A stretch of 64,000 nucleotides of DNA, taken from positions 1-64,000 of the forward strand of contig NZ_BOMN01000132.1 of NCBI RefSeq assembly GCF_016862215.1, in the 5' to 3' direction. Both the position numbers and the translations under genes were made by a program. The notes beneath the pieces are model-generated. The model was not told the DNA's origin, searched no databases, and worked only from the letters and a program-made list of their open reading frames with translations. Below are positions 7,634 through 15,691 of the stretch, piece by piece; the first letter of the stretch is position 1; each line of letters opens with the position of its first letter. Source of the DNA: Winogradskya humida. Its GTDB lineage: Bacteria > Actinomycetota > Actinomycetes > Mycobacteriales > Micromonosporaceae.

Positions 7634-9094
7634 ATGGGGGAGAGAGCGTGGCCTGGGCGGATTGTGCCGGTTATCGTGCCGGGGCTGGGGATGCTGGTTC
7701 TGGGGCTGGCCGGGGCCACGCGGTCGATGCTGAGCTGGGACGAGATCGCCACCGTGGATGTGGCGCGGCGGTCGGTGCCCCAGATCTGGCGGCTGATGCA
7801 GCATATCGACGGGGTTTTCGGGCCCTATTACCTGCTCATGCATTTCTGGACCGCGGTTGCCGGGCGCGGGGTGCTCGAGGTGCGACTGCCGTCCATTGTG
7901 GCCATGGCGGGGGCGGCTGCGCTCACCGGTGAGCTCGGGCGGCGCCTTTTCGGGACGGTGGCCGGGCTGGTCGGTGGGCTCGTGTTCTGCGCTGTTCCCA
8001 ACATTTCACGGTACGCCGCGGAGGCTCGGCCGTACGCCATGGCCTGTCTGGTCTCGGTGTTGGGTTTGATCCTGCTGCATCGGGCGTTGACCCGGCCGGG
8101 GAGGGCGCGCTGGCTTGCGTACGGTGCGGCGGTGGTGGGTCTGGGGTTGAGCCATGTCATCGCCTTGACCGCTCTCGGGGCTCACGGTGCGGTGGTGCTG
8201 ATGTGCCGGCGGCGGGCGATCGTGCCGTGGGCCGTCAGCGTCGCGGTGGCGCTGGTGGTGCTCGGGCCGATCTTCTGGCTCGGGTCGGGGCAGCGCGGCG
8301 CGCAGCTGCACTGGGTGCCGCCGCTGACCGTAAAAGCGGTGCGGAACTTCCCCGTCGCGTTGACCGGGTCGGCCGAGGTGGCATGGCTGCTGATCGGGCT
8401 GGCTGTCACGGCGGGGTGGCGGGTGCGGCGGCACGTCCTCGCGATGGCATTCTCGGCGGTGATCCCGCTCGGGGTGATTCTTGTGGTGTCCGCGCACGGG
8501 CCGTCGTTCTGGGTGAACCGGTATCTGCTGTTCGTGCTCGCACCGACGGCGATCCTGGCGGCGGTCGCGCTGTGCCGTGCCGGGGCTCTGCCGGGCGGTG
8601 CCGGGGCTCTGCTGAGCCGGGCCGGGACTGTCAGGGTCGTCGCTGTGTTGCTTCTGCTGGCCGCCGTCGCGTATCCGGCGCAGTGGACCGTGCGCGGGCG
8701 GACCGTGAAAAACGGCACCGACGACCGCAGCGTCGCCCGGATCGTCCAGGCCGGTCAGCAACCCGGGGACGGCATCATCTACCAGCCGGGGTCGCGGACG
8801 TTGCGGCCCGGCGTCGACTACTACCTGCGCGACGATCCGGGGCGGCCGCGGGATCTGCTGCTGCGCCGGGACGCCGCCGACGAGGCCAGCCTGGTCGCGG
8901 GGGAGTGGCCGGGCACTGCGGACCGGCTCGGGGCGGGGCGGGTGTGGCTGTTGGTCGGGGCGCGGGAGGAGGATCCGCTCGCGCATCGGGCGGATCTGGC
9001 GGCGGTACTGCGTACCCGTTATGTACGGGCCGGCATCTGGCAGGTCAAGCGGGGGACACTCGCCCTTTTTGTGCCGCGTACGGTGGGCCCGTGA
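7634..9094 (+). CDS. GT39-type integral membrane glycosyltransferase
   Basis: A 486-residue polytopic protein (about 10 hydrophobic helices) of the dolichyl/polyprenyl-phosphate mannosyltransferase (PMT, GT39) superfamily. After the first helix it shows the acidic WDEIATVDVARR motif, where this superfamily has its catalytic Asp. A second periplasmic-loop motif, ARPYAMACL, lies near residue 135. These enzymes take a lipid-linked sugar and transfer it to protein or envelope glycan outside the membrane; the acceptor here is unknown. The ATG at 7634 follows TTGGCGCG. Its stop overlaps the GTG of the methyltransferase by four bases (GTGA), so the two are translationally coupled. Confidence 0.8.
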   Translation: MGERAWPGRIVPVIVPGLGMLVLGLAGATRSMLSWDEIATVDVARRSVPQIWRLMQHIDGVFGPYYLLMHFWTAVAGRGVLEVRLPSIVAMAGAAALTGELGRRLFGTVAGLVGGLVFCAVPNISRYAAEARPYAMACLVSVLGLILLHRALTRPGRARWLAYGAAVVGLGLSHVIALTALGAHGAVVLMCRRRAIVPWAVSVAVALVVLGPIFWLGSGQRGAQLHWVPPLTVKAVRNFPVALTGSAEVAWLLIGLAVTAGWRVRRHVLAMAFSAVIPLGVILVVSAHGPSFWVNRYLLFVLAPTAILAAVALCRAGALPGGAGALLSRAGTVRVVAVLLLLAAVAYPAQWTVRGRTVKNGTDDRSVARIVQAGQQPGDGIIYQPGSRTLRPGVDYYLRDDPGRPRDLLLRRDAADEASLVAGEWPGTADRLGAGRVWLLVGAREEDPLAHRADLAAVLRTRYVRAGIWQVKRGTLALFVPRTVGP

Positions 9095-9684
9095 CCCAGG
9101 ACAATCTTTGGCTGCGCCAGCTCGCGCAGAACCCCGGCCATTCCCGCAGCTACATTCAGCGATTCCGGGACCTGGCCGCCAACGGCGCCGACCTGGCCGG
9201 GGAAGGCCGCCTGATCGACGCCATGGTGCCCCGGGGCGCCCGCATCCTCGACGCGGGCTGCGGCACCGGCCGGATCGGCGGCTATCTGGCGGGTGCGGGC
9301 CACCAGGTCACCGGTGTCGACCTGGACCCGGTGCTGATCGCCGAGGCCGGCACCCAGCACCCGGCTTCGACCTGGCTGGTCGGCGATCTGGCCGAATGGG
9401 AATCACCCGGCCCCGGGTTCGACGTCGTCGTCTGCGGTGGCAACGTGATGGCGTTCCTGGCACCTTCTACCCGGGTCGAGGTGCTGCGCCGGTTCAGTGC
9501 CCATCTGGCCGAGGGAGGCCGTGCGGTCGTCGGTTTCGGGGCGGGACGCGGCTACGAATTCAGCGACTTCCTGGCCGACGCGAAGACGGCCGGCTTCACC
9601 GAGGATCTCCTGCTCGCGACCTGGGACCTGCGCCCCTTCACCGAGAGCGCCGACTTCCTCGTGGCCGTCCTCACTCCGGCGTGA
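9091..9684 (+). CDS. SAM-dependent class I methyltransferase
   Basis: A 197-residue protein starting at a GTG that overlaps the upstream stop. Motif I is ILDAGCGTGRIGG (about residue 50), followed by the acidic VTGVDLDP and motif IV-like FDVVVCGGNVM. This is a complete small Rossmann methyltransferase of the UbiE/Methyltransf_25 type. The substrate cannot be inferred. Coupling to the GT39 gene suggests a joint role in envelope or metabolite modification, but such small methyltransferases are often neighbours by chance. The next frame (SMI1-like) also begins in a four-base overlap at 9681. Confidence 0.8.
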   Translation: MTQDNLWLRQLAQNPGHSRSYIQRFRDLAANGADLAGEGRLIDAMVPRGARILDAGCGTGRIGGYLAGAGHQVTGVDLDPVLIAEAGTQHPASTWLVGDLAEWESPGPGFDVVVCGGNVMAFLAPSTRVEVLRRFSAHLAEGGRAVVGFGAGRGYEFSDFLADAKTAGFTEDLLLATWDLRPFTESADFLVAVLTPA

Positions 9685-9959
9685 TCGCCCCCGGCGAGTG
9701 GTCCGGCATCGCGGACCTGCTCCGGCGGGTGCCGATGCCGGCTGGTGAGGGCCCGGTGCAGGGTGCGACCGCCGAGCAGATCGCCTCGATCGCCGGACAC
9801 TACGAAAAGCCACTTCCCGATGTGTACGTGCGATGGCTGCGTTTCTGCAACGGAACGCCGGCCGGTCCCGGCGGGCTCTACGGTGCCGGGACGTCACGGA
9901 ACCGGCTCGACGCGCTGCCGATCCTGCGACGCCATCCTCATTGGGCCCGGCCTACATAA
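9681..9959 (+). pseudogene. SMI1/KNR4-like protein, probably 3'-truncated
   Basis: A 92-residue frame starting GTG at 9681 in a four-base overlap with the methyltransferase. The piece GATAEQIASIAGHYEKPLPD, followed by VYVRWLRFCNGTPAG, matches the beginning of SMI1/KNR4 (SUKH-type) domains, where W..F.NG is typical. The family usually continues for another 60 or more residues with a GNYY or D..G segment, and none is found in any frame to 10073. I infer a truncated gene. SUKH proteins are often immunity proteins or regulators; no toxin gene is nearby. Confidence 0.45.
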
Positions 9960-10073
9960 CGGCCGGCAGCCTCCCCCTCTTTCTCTGCTTCCTGCTGCCC
10001 TTCGAGGCGGCATACGTCACCGCCGCGGACCCCGGCATCTTGAGCGTCGCGGATCCCGGGTTGCTGCCCTGGC

Positions 10074-11243
10074 TCAGCCGGTAGGGAAGTCGACGCTGCG
10101 GGCGATCTGCTCGCCGGCGCGGATGCCGGTGACGAGCTCGTCGAGGTGGGTGGTGACGCGGTCGAAGCCGGCGCTGCCGAGGACGAGGTTGCGGGGTGGC
10201 TGGGCGGCGTAGACCGCGTCGATGACCGCGCGGGCGGCCTTGGCCGGGTCGCCGGGCTGGTGGCCGTCCTGCTCGACCATGGTGGTGTGGACGGCGGTCA
10301 GCAGGGGTTCGTAGTCGGCGATGCCCTCGTTGACCGGTTCGCCGGCGAAACCCGCGTAGGCGTTGGTGCGGAAGGCGCCCGGTTCGACGGCGATGACGGT
10401 GATGCCGAACGGTTCGACCTCGCGGCGCAGGGAGCCGGTGATGCCCTCGATGGCGTACTTCGCCGCGGCGTAGTGGCCGAACGCCTGGGCTCCCGCGAGG
10501 CCGGCGACCGAGGAGACGTTGACGACCGTGCCGGTGCGGCGGGCGCGCATGCCGGGCAGGGCGGCGCGGAGCACGGTGAGGACGGCGAAGAAGTTCAGCT
10601 CGAACAGGTCGCGGACGGCCTGGTCGGGCATGCCTTCGACGGTGCCGACCCAGCCACGGCCGGCGTTGTTGACGAGGACGTCGATGCCGCCGAACGTCGC
10701 CTCGGTCTTGGCGACGGCGGCGCTGACCTGGGCGGCGTCGGTGACGTCGGCGGGTAGCAGCAGGACCCGGTCGCCGTGGGGCGCGGCCCAGTCCGCGAGC
10801 TGGTCCGGTTTGCGGGTGGTCAGGGCCACCCGGTCGCCGCGGTCGAGGGCGGCGTCGGCGAACGCGACGCCGAAGCCGCCGGGCGTACCCCCGGTGATGA
10901 ACCAGGTCCTGCCGGGGTTCAGCGCGATCGACAACTCCGCGATCCGGGTGAAGTCCGGGTCGGCGGGGCGCAGGTGGAACGCGAACGACAGCGGACTGCC
11001 GGGGAAGTCGCCGGTCGCGCGCATGGTGACGACGGTCCGGCCGTCCTCCTCCGTTGTGGCCAGCGGGGTCAGGACGACCCTCGCCGCGGCGACCTCGAGG
11101 GTGTTCCACCGCCGGATCTCGTCGTGGCCGCGGTAGGTCTTCCCGTCGTCGGTGACCACCGCGTCCGGGGCGAAGACGGCGAGCACCGCATCGGTGTCGT
11201 AAGCGTTCAGAGCCGCGACAAGACGGCTGACAGCACTGGGCAC
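10074..11243 (-). CDS. NTF2/SnoaL-like domain fused to a short-chain dehydrogenase
   Basis: A 389-residue protein. The GTG at 11243 is chosen because GGGGGA lies eight bases upstream. Residues 1-110 form an NTF2/SnoaL-like fold (LVAALNAYDTDAVLAVFAPD, then RGHDEIRRWNT). From about 115 an SDR begins with TGGTPGGFG (cofactor glycines), then NNAGRG, NVSSVAG and YAAAKYAIEG, which gives the intact Ser-Tyr-Lys triad. The SDR part resembles the classical oxidoreductases that often sit next to HxlR or MarR regulators. The NTF2 domain may help shape the substrate pocket. The gene is divergent from the HxlR regulator at 11322, with two overlapping palindromes between them. Confidence 0.85.
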   Translation of the reverse strand: MPSAVSRLVAALNAYDTDAVLAVFAPDAVVTDDGKTYRGHDEIRRWNTLEVAAARVVLTPLATTEEDGRTVVTMRATGDFPGSPLSFAFHLRPADPDFTRIAELSIALNPGRTWFITGGTPGGFGVAFADAALDRGDRVALTTRKPDQLADWAAPHGDRVLLLPADVTDAAQVSAAVAKTEATFGGIDVLVNNAGRGWVGTVEGMPDQAVRDLFELNFFAVLTVLRAALPGMRARRTGTVVNVSSVAGLAGAQAFGHYAAAKYAIEGITGSLRREVEPFGITVIAVEPGAFRTNAYAGFAGEPVNEGIADYEPLLTAVHTTMVEQDGHQPGDPAKAARAVIDAVYAAQPPRNLVLGSAGFDRVTTHLDELVTGIRAGEQIARSVDFPTG

Positions 11244-11265
11244 AGCGGTTCCCCCACACGATAGA

Positions 11266-11291
11266 CTTCTAAAACAGAAGCTAGTGGCTTC
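11266..11291. promoter_or_regulatory. Two overlapping palindromes, probable HxlR operator
   Basis: CTTCT-AAAAC-AGAAG (11266-11280) and GAAGC-TAGTG-GCTTC (11277-11291) are both perfect 5-5-5 inverted repeats that share GAAG. They lie in the 78-base space between the divergent NTF2-SDR gene and the HxlR gene. HxlR proteins bind such sites as dimers, so this is the likely autoregulatory operator. Confidence 0.65.
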
Positions 11292-11321
11292 GACTTTAGC
11301 AGTAACTCGGGGAGGCGCCAG

Positions 11322-11843
11322 ATGGCCGGCAAGATTCGGCTCGAGGACCGGGAATGCCCGCTGTCGACGACCCTGCAGCACGTGGGCGAGTGGTGGACGC
11401 TGCTGCTCCTGCACGACGCGTTCGACGGCTTCACGCGCTTCGACCAGTTCCAGGCCAACCTGGGGATCTCGTCCAGCATGCTGACGAGCCGGCTGAAATC
11501 CCTGGTCGCCGATGGGCTGCTGGAGCGCCGGCGATATCAGGAGAACCCGCCGCGGCACGAGTACGTTCTCACCGAGCTGGGGCGCTCCCTGCGTCCGGTG
11601 ATCGTGACGCTGGCGGCGTGGGGGAACAACCGGTTGCGGCCGGAGGGGCGCAGCATGATCCTCGTCGACGCCGAGTCCGGCGCGGAGGTGGACCCGGTGG
11701 TCGTGGACCGCACCACCGGGCACCCTCTCGACGACGCCGAGGCGTACGTCTTCACCGCCGGCCCGGCCGCCAGCGAGGCCATGCGCGCACGCTATGTGGG
11801 GGCCGGGTCGTCTCACGCCCCCGGCGCCGCCAGGGTGGGATAG
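11322..11843 (+). CDS. HxlR-family winged-helix regulator
   Basis: 173 residues. The N-terminal half is a standard HxlR domain: CPLSTTLQHVGEWWTLLLL with the redox-type Cys near residue 12, then FDQFQANLGISSSMLTSRLK as recognition region and YVLTELGRSL as the wing end. The C-terminal 60 residues are an extension found in some family members. HxlR proteins respond to electrophiles or oxidants, often through the N-terminal Cys, and control a neighbouring oxidoreductase, here the divergent NTF2-SDR gene. Its end overlaps the convergent old yellow enzyme gene by 31 bases. Confidence 0.9.
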   Translation: MAGKIRLEDRECPLSTTLQHVGEWWTLLLLHDAFDGFTRFDQFQANLGISSSMLTSRLKSLVADGLLERRRYQENPPRHEYVLTELGRSLRPVIVTLAAWGNNRLRPEGRSMILVDAESGAEVDPVVVDRTTGHPLDDAEAYVFTAGPAASEAMRARYVGAGSSHAPGAARVG

Positions 11844-12892
11844 TCGGTGTAGCCGCGGTGATCGCCGCCGAAGGCCGCCGCGAAGTCCGGGGTGTTGAAC
11901 GGCCCGCCTGCCGCGAGCCGGGCGGGCAGGTCCGGGTTGGCCAGGAACATCGCACCGTACGCGATGACGTCAGCAGTCCCGTCCTCGATGAGCCGGAGTG
12001 CGTCCAGCCCGGTCGGGGCGGGCTTGGTGGCCGGGTTGAGGATGAACGTCGCCGGCCATTCCGCACGCAGCCGCCTGGTCAGGTCGCGGTCGGTGCTCTC
12101 CATGACGTGCAGGTAGGCGAGCCCGAGCGGCGCCAGCCGGGCGACCAGCGCGAGGTAGGTCTCCTCGACGTCGTGCTCGGCGATGTCGTTCGTCGTGTTG
12201 TGCGGGGAGATCCGGAAGCCGACCTTGTCCCCGCCGATGGCCCCGGCGACCGCGGCGGCCACCTCGACGGCGAAACGGATCCGGCCCTCGACCGAGCCAC
12301 CCCATCCGTCCGTACGCCGGTTCGCGTTCACGGACAGGAACTGCTGGACCAGGTATCCGTTGGCGCCGTGGATCTCGACGCCGTCGAAGCCCGCGGCGAT
12401 CGCGTTGCGCGCGGCGTCCGCGAAGTCCCGGATCGTCTCGGTGATCTCCTGCTCGGACAACTCTTTCGGCGTGGTCAGGTCCTGCGGGCCGGTGTCGGTG
12501 AAGACCTGCCCGGTCGCGGCGACCGCGGACGGCGCGACCGGGGTCAGGCCGTCGGGCAGCAGACTGGGGTGCCCGATCCGGCCGCCGTGCATGAGCTGCG
12601 CGAAGATCACACCGCCCTCCGCGTGCACGGCGCCGGTGACCTTGCGCCACGCCGCGACCTGCTCGGCGGAGTGCAGGCCCGGGGTGTTCGTGTAGCCCTG
12701 GCCGACCACCGACGGCTGCACGCCCTCGGTGATGATCAGGCCCGCGCCCGCCCGCTGCGCGTAGTAGGTGGCCATCAGGTCCGTCGGGGTCGCACCGGGA
12801 CCGTAGGCCCGGCTGCGCGTCATCGGGGCCATCGCGATGCGGTTGGCAAGCTTCGTTCCGGCCAGATCGTGTGAGTCGAACGCCGACGTCAT
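11813..12892 (-). CDS. Old yellow enzyme family NADH:flavin oxidoreductase / ene-reductase
   Basis: A 359-residue FMN beta/alpha-barrel enzyme. MAPMTRSRA near the start, the GLIITEG strand, FAQLMHGGR, and the substrate-binding pair HGANGYLVQQF (His and Asn) are classical for OYE/NemA. A C-terminal phosphate-binding block contains DVIAYGAMFLANPDLP. It reduces activated C=C bonds or nitro compounds with NAD(P)H, usually in defence against reactive electrophiles. The ATG at 12892 is the family-typical start. A MarR gene is divergent, with a near-perfect palindrome between the two. Confidence 0.93.
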   Translation of the reverse strand: MTSAFDSHDLAGTKLANRIAMAPMTRSRAYGPGATPTDLMATYYAQRAGAGLIITEGVQPSVVGQGYTNTPGLHSAEQVAAWRKVTGAVHAEGGVIFAQLMHGGRIGHPSLLPDGLTPVAPSAVAATGQVFTDTGPQDLTTPKELSEQEITETIRDFADAARNAIAAGFDGVEIHGANGYLVQQFLSVNANRRTDGWGGSVEGRIRFAVEVAAAVAGAIGGDKVGFRISPHNTTNDIAEHDVEETYLALVARLAPLGLAYLHVMESTDRDLTRRLRAEWPATFILNPATKPAPTGLDALRLIEDGTADVIAYGAMFLANPDLPARLAAGGPFNTPDFAAAFGGDHRGYTDYPTLAAPGA

Positions 12893-12917
12893 GATCGTGA
12901 TCCTTGTCCCGAGATAA

Positions 12918-12939
12918 TTTACCTGTCCAGACAAGTAAA
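12918..12939. promoter_or_regulatory. 22-bp palindrome, probable MarR operator
   Basis: TTTACCTGTC, two bases (CA), then GACAAGTAAA. The arms are complementary except for one position. It lies 26 bases upstream of the old yellow enzyme start and about 90 bases upstream of the divergent MarR gene, as expected for a MarR dimer site. The AT-rich TTTAC/GTAAA ends stand out in the GC-rich context. Confidence 0.7.
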
Positions 12940-13031
12940 GCGCGTCCGAAGCGACTTGGAGCACGTTAGTAAGCCACATCACGGCCGGGTAGACTCGGAT
13001 TCATTGTCCGAGCACATTCCTGGAGGATCCC

Positions 13032-13586
13032 GTGTCAACCGAGCCTTCTGGGTCAACCGAGCCTTCTGGGTCGACCGAGCCTTCTGGGCGGGTGGGGGAG
13101 CCGGCGGACTGCGACGCGGCCTGCGCGCCGGCCGGTCTTTCGATGCCGGCCAGTGCGGCGGCCGGTCCGGTCAGTCACGCGATCTTCCGGGTCGCCCGGC
13201 TGCACCGCATGCACGTCGGTCAGCTGCTGCGCCGCGTCGGCCTGCACCCGGGTCAGGAGCTCGTCATGATGCAGCTCTGGGACGGCGGCCCGCAGCGCCA
13301 GACCGACCTCGCACGGTTGCTCGGCTCGGACGCCGCCACCATGACCCGCACCGTCCAGCGGCTGGAGCACGCGGGTTTCGTGCGCCGCATGCCGTGCGCC
13401 ACGGACAAGCGCGTCACCATCATCGAGCCGACCGCCGCCAGCCTCGCCCTGCGCCGCGAGGTCGAGAACATCTGGGCCGAGGTCGAGAGTCGCACCCTCG
13501 GCGAGCAGAGCGACACCGGCCGCGCCGAGACCCTGGCCACCCTCGAACGCATCGAGAACAACCTAAAAATCGCCGCGCGTCTATAA
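13032..13586 (+). CDS. MarR-family regulator with a repeat N terminus
   Basis: 184 residues from the GTG at 13032 (GGAGGATCC upstream). The winged helix runs from about residue 50: PGQELVMMQLWDGG, then QTDLARLLGSDAATMTRTVQ (recognition helix), then GFVRRMPCATDKRVTII as wing. The first 20 residues are three copies of STEPSG encoded by an 18-bp tandem repeat, and a Cys/Ala-rich stretch follows. It probably represses the divergent old yellow enzyme gene and itself through the palindrome at 12918. A Cys in the wing region (PCATDKR) and two near the N terminus could sense electrophiles; this is inference. Confidence 0.9.
   Translation: MSTEPSGSTEPSGSTEPSGRVGEPADCDAACAPAGLSMPASAAAGPVSHAIFRVARLHRMHVGQLLRRVGLHPGQELVMMQLWDGGPQRQTDLARLLGSDAATMTRTVQRLEHAGFVRRMPCATDKRVTIIEPTAASLALRREVENIWAEVESRTLGEQSDTGRAETLATLERIENNLKIAARL
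13035..13088 (+). repeat. 18-bp tandem repeat, three copies, in the MarR gene
   Basis: Three units TCAACCGAGCCTTCTGGG at 13035, 13053 and 13071; the third has one change (TCGACC). Each encodes Ser-Thr-Glu-Pro-Ser-Gly, so copy-number change keeps the frame. Confidence 0.9.
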
Positions 13587-13640
13587 ACCGGGCGTATACT
13601 CTGAGCGCATAGTCACGGATCGCGCGACAGAGGAGTGCTC

Positions 13641-14903
13641 ATGGGGCAATTGACACGCCGAGGTCTGCTCGGGGCAGCGCTGGCAGCGGGCGCAATGGGC
13701 GCCGGCCTGCCGATCGGGCCCGCCGACGCCGTGCCCGGTGCCGCGAGCGCCGGTGCCGGTGCCGGTGCGGCCGATGCCAGCACCGGTGCGGCAAGTGCCT
13801 CTGCCGCAAGTGTCTCTGCCGCAAGTGTCTCTGCCGCAAGTGTCTCTGCCGCCGGTGCCGAGGCCGGTGCGGGGCCCGGGCCGGTGCGGCTCACGCTGCC
13901 CCGGCCGACCGGGCCGTTTCCCGTGGGGACGGTGCCGATGCGCCTCGTCGATCGTTCCCGTCCGGACCCGGTCGCCGGTGCGGGGCACTTCCGGGAGCTG
14001 ATGGTCTCGGTCTGGTATCCCGCCCGGGACGTCTCGGGTTTCCCCCGTGCTCCGTGGCTGCTCCCCGCGGTCCTGCGGGAGCTCCTCGCCGATGCGGGAT
14101 TCGCGCCCGATGCCGTGCTGGCGCCCTGGACCTCGGGGCACGCGGGCGCCCCGGTGCGGCGCTCGTCCGGCGGGCTGCCCGTGGTGCTGTTCTCGCACGG
14201 CGCCCACGATCACCGGGCCGACAGCACCGTCGTGGTCCAGGAGCTGGCCAGCCACGGATACGCGGTGGTCACGGTGGACCATACGTACGACGCGTTCAGT
14301 GAGTTCCCGGACGGCCGGGTGATCGTGCCCGTCGGCGATCCGGTTCTGCTGGCCCGGGACTTCGCCGACGACCTGCTGTTTCTCGTGGACACGATCGGGA
14401 GGGGCGGCCTGGGGCCGGCCCTGGACCCGCGGCGGATCGGCGTGTTCGGCTGGTCCAAAGGTGCCACCGCCGCGGCGCTGACCATGATCGAGGATCGGCG
14501 GGTGCTGGCCGGCCTGAGCTTCGACGGCCCGATGCTGCCGGTGATCACCGCCGACTTGGACCGGCCCTTCATGCTGATGACGGCCGAATACACCCGCGAT
14601 GCCGCGCCGAGCGTCGCCGAGTTCTGGTCACGGCTGCGGGGCTGGCGGCTCGACGTCCGGGCCGAGGGCGCAGTGCATTCATCCTATGTGGACTATCAGG
14701 TGCTCTACCCGCAACTCGCCGGGGTCGTAGGGATGGGTGACGAGCAGCTGGCCGCGCTGATCGGCACCCTTGACCCGGGCCGGGCGGTGCGGATCCAGCA
14801 GGCCTATCCGCTCGCGTTCTTCGACCGGCATCTGCGCGGGCTCCGGGAGGGCCTGCTCGACGGGCCGAGCCGGGTCTTCCCCGAGGTGGTGTTCCCCGGG
14901 TAG
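13641..14903 (+). CDS. Tat-exported alpha/beta-hydrolase (PAF-acetylhydrolase-like lipase/esterase)
   Basis: 420 residues from the ATG at 13641, which follows AGGAG. The N terminus is a twin-arginine signal (LTRRGLLGAALAAGAMGAG) with an Ala-rich end. An Ala/Gly/Ser low-complexity linker follows, containing three SVSAA units from a 15-bp repeat. The catalytic domain resembles platelet-activating-factor acetylhydrolase II: WYPARD, VVLFSHGAHDHRADS (oxyanion region) and the nucleophile elbow FGWSKGATAA. Later acidic and His positions are plausible (VHSSYVDY). It likely cleaves short-acyl esters outside the cell. It starts 54 bases after the MarR gene and may be read with it. Confidence 0.83.
   Translation: MGQLTRRGLLGAALAAGAMGAGLPIGPADAVPGAASAGAGAGAADASTGAASASAASVSAASVSAASVSAAGAEAGAGPGPVRLTLPRPTGPFPVGTVPMRLVDRSRPDPVAGAGHFRELMVSVWYPARDVSGFPRAPWLLPAVLRELLADAGFAPDAVLAPWTSGHAGAPVRRSSGGLPVVLFSHGAHDHRADSTVVVQELASHGYAVVTVDHTYDAFSEFPDGRVIVPVGDPVLLARDFADDLLFLVDTIGRGGLGPALDPRRIGVFGWSKGATAAALTMIEDRRVLAGLSFDGPMLPVITADLDRPFMLMTAEYTRDAAPSVAEFWSRLRGWRLDVRAEGAVHSSYVDYQVLYPQLAGVVGMGDEQLAALIGTLDPGRAVRIQQAYPLAFFDRHLRGLREGLLDGPSRVFPEVVFPG
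13803..13847 (+). repeat. 15-bp tandem repeat in the esterase linker
   Basis: Three exact copies of GCCGCAAGTGTCTCT at 13803, 13818 and 13833, preceded by one diverged copy. They encode Ala-Ala-Ser-Val-Ser in the linker between the Tat signal and the hydrolase domain. Confidence 0.9.
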
Positions 14904-14915
14904 GGCGGTGACGGA

Positions 14916-15647
14916 TCAGGATTCCTTGAGCCGGGCCAGCGCCTCCGGGTCGGTGACGATCGCGTGGGCGACGTCGGTCAGTTTCCAGCTGTGCCGCCGC
15001 GCGTAGCCGCGGATGACGGCGAAGGCGTCGTCCACGGTGAGACCCATGGACTGCGCGACCGCACCCTTCGCCTGTTCGATGACGACGCGGCTGTTGAGGG
15101 CGCCCTGCAACTGCTCGGAGAGCACCTCGCCCCGGCGGATGGCGCGCTCCTGCAGCAGGGCGATCGCGGCGACATCGGTCAACGCCTGGATCACCGGGAC
15201 GTCCGCCTCGGCGAGATGGCCGCCCAGGCTGGTGCCGAAGACGTTGAGCGCGCCGATCACCTGACTGCGCAGCCGCAGCGGGAAGGCGTGCACCGATTGG
15301 AAGCCGGCGGCGGCGGCGCGCGGTGCGAAACGCGGCCAGCGCGCGGCCGCCGCGCCCAGGTCGACGTTGATGACGGGCCGGCCCGTGCGGACGGCTTCCA
15401 GGCAGGGGCCCTCGTCGGTCTGCAACTGGAACAGCTCCACGAGCGTGACGTTCTCGTCGGAGCCCGCCATGAACTCGAGCTTGCCCCGCTCGTCGGCCAG
15501 CAGCAGCCCGACGGCGCCCGCTCCGACCAGGGAAGCCGCCCGGTCGGTGAGGGTCTGCAGAAACTCGATCAGGTCGAAGTCGTCCACGAGCGTATCGGCG
15601 ACCTCGACGAAGATCTTCGCCAGTCGTTCCGGGGAAACTGTGGTCAT
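14916..15647 (-). CDS. GAF-ANTAR regulator
   Basis: 243 residues from the ATG at 15647, which has a perfect AGGAGG seven bases upstream. A GAF sensor domain (about 10-165: VEVADTLVDDFDLIEFLQTL, then DEGPCLEAVRTGRP and FPLRLRSQVIGALNVF) is followed by an ANTAR RNA-binding domain (about 175-235: ALNSRVVIEQAKGAVAQSMG, then AFAVIRGYARRHSWKL). ANTAR domains bind paired hairpins in leader RNAs and block termination. It lies 44 bases downstream of a second GAF-ANTAR gene, and the two are probably one transcript downstream of the sigma factor. Confidence 0.92.
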   Translation of the reverse strand: MTTVSPERLAKIFVEVADTLVDDFDLIEFLQTLTDRAASLVGAGAVGLLLADERGKLEFMAGSDENVTLVELFQLQTDEGPCLEAVRTGRPVINVDLGAAAARWPRFAPRAAAAGFQSVHAFPLRLRSQVIGALNVFGTSLGGHLAEADVPVIQALTDVAAIALLQERAIRRGEVLSEQLQGALNSRVVIEQAKGAVAQSMGLTVDDAFAVIRGYARRHSWKLTDVAHAIVTDPEALARLKES

Positions 15648-15691
15648 CCCTGCCTCCTGGCACGTTCTCGGCTCATTGGCGTCATCAGAGT

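Noticed and set aside
9960..10073. Continuation of the SMI1-like gene in another frame
   Set aside because: The translated sequence (Leu/Pro-rich, then ADPGILSVADPG) has no SMI1 features in any frame.
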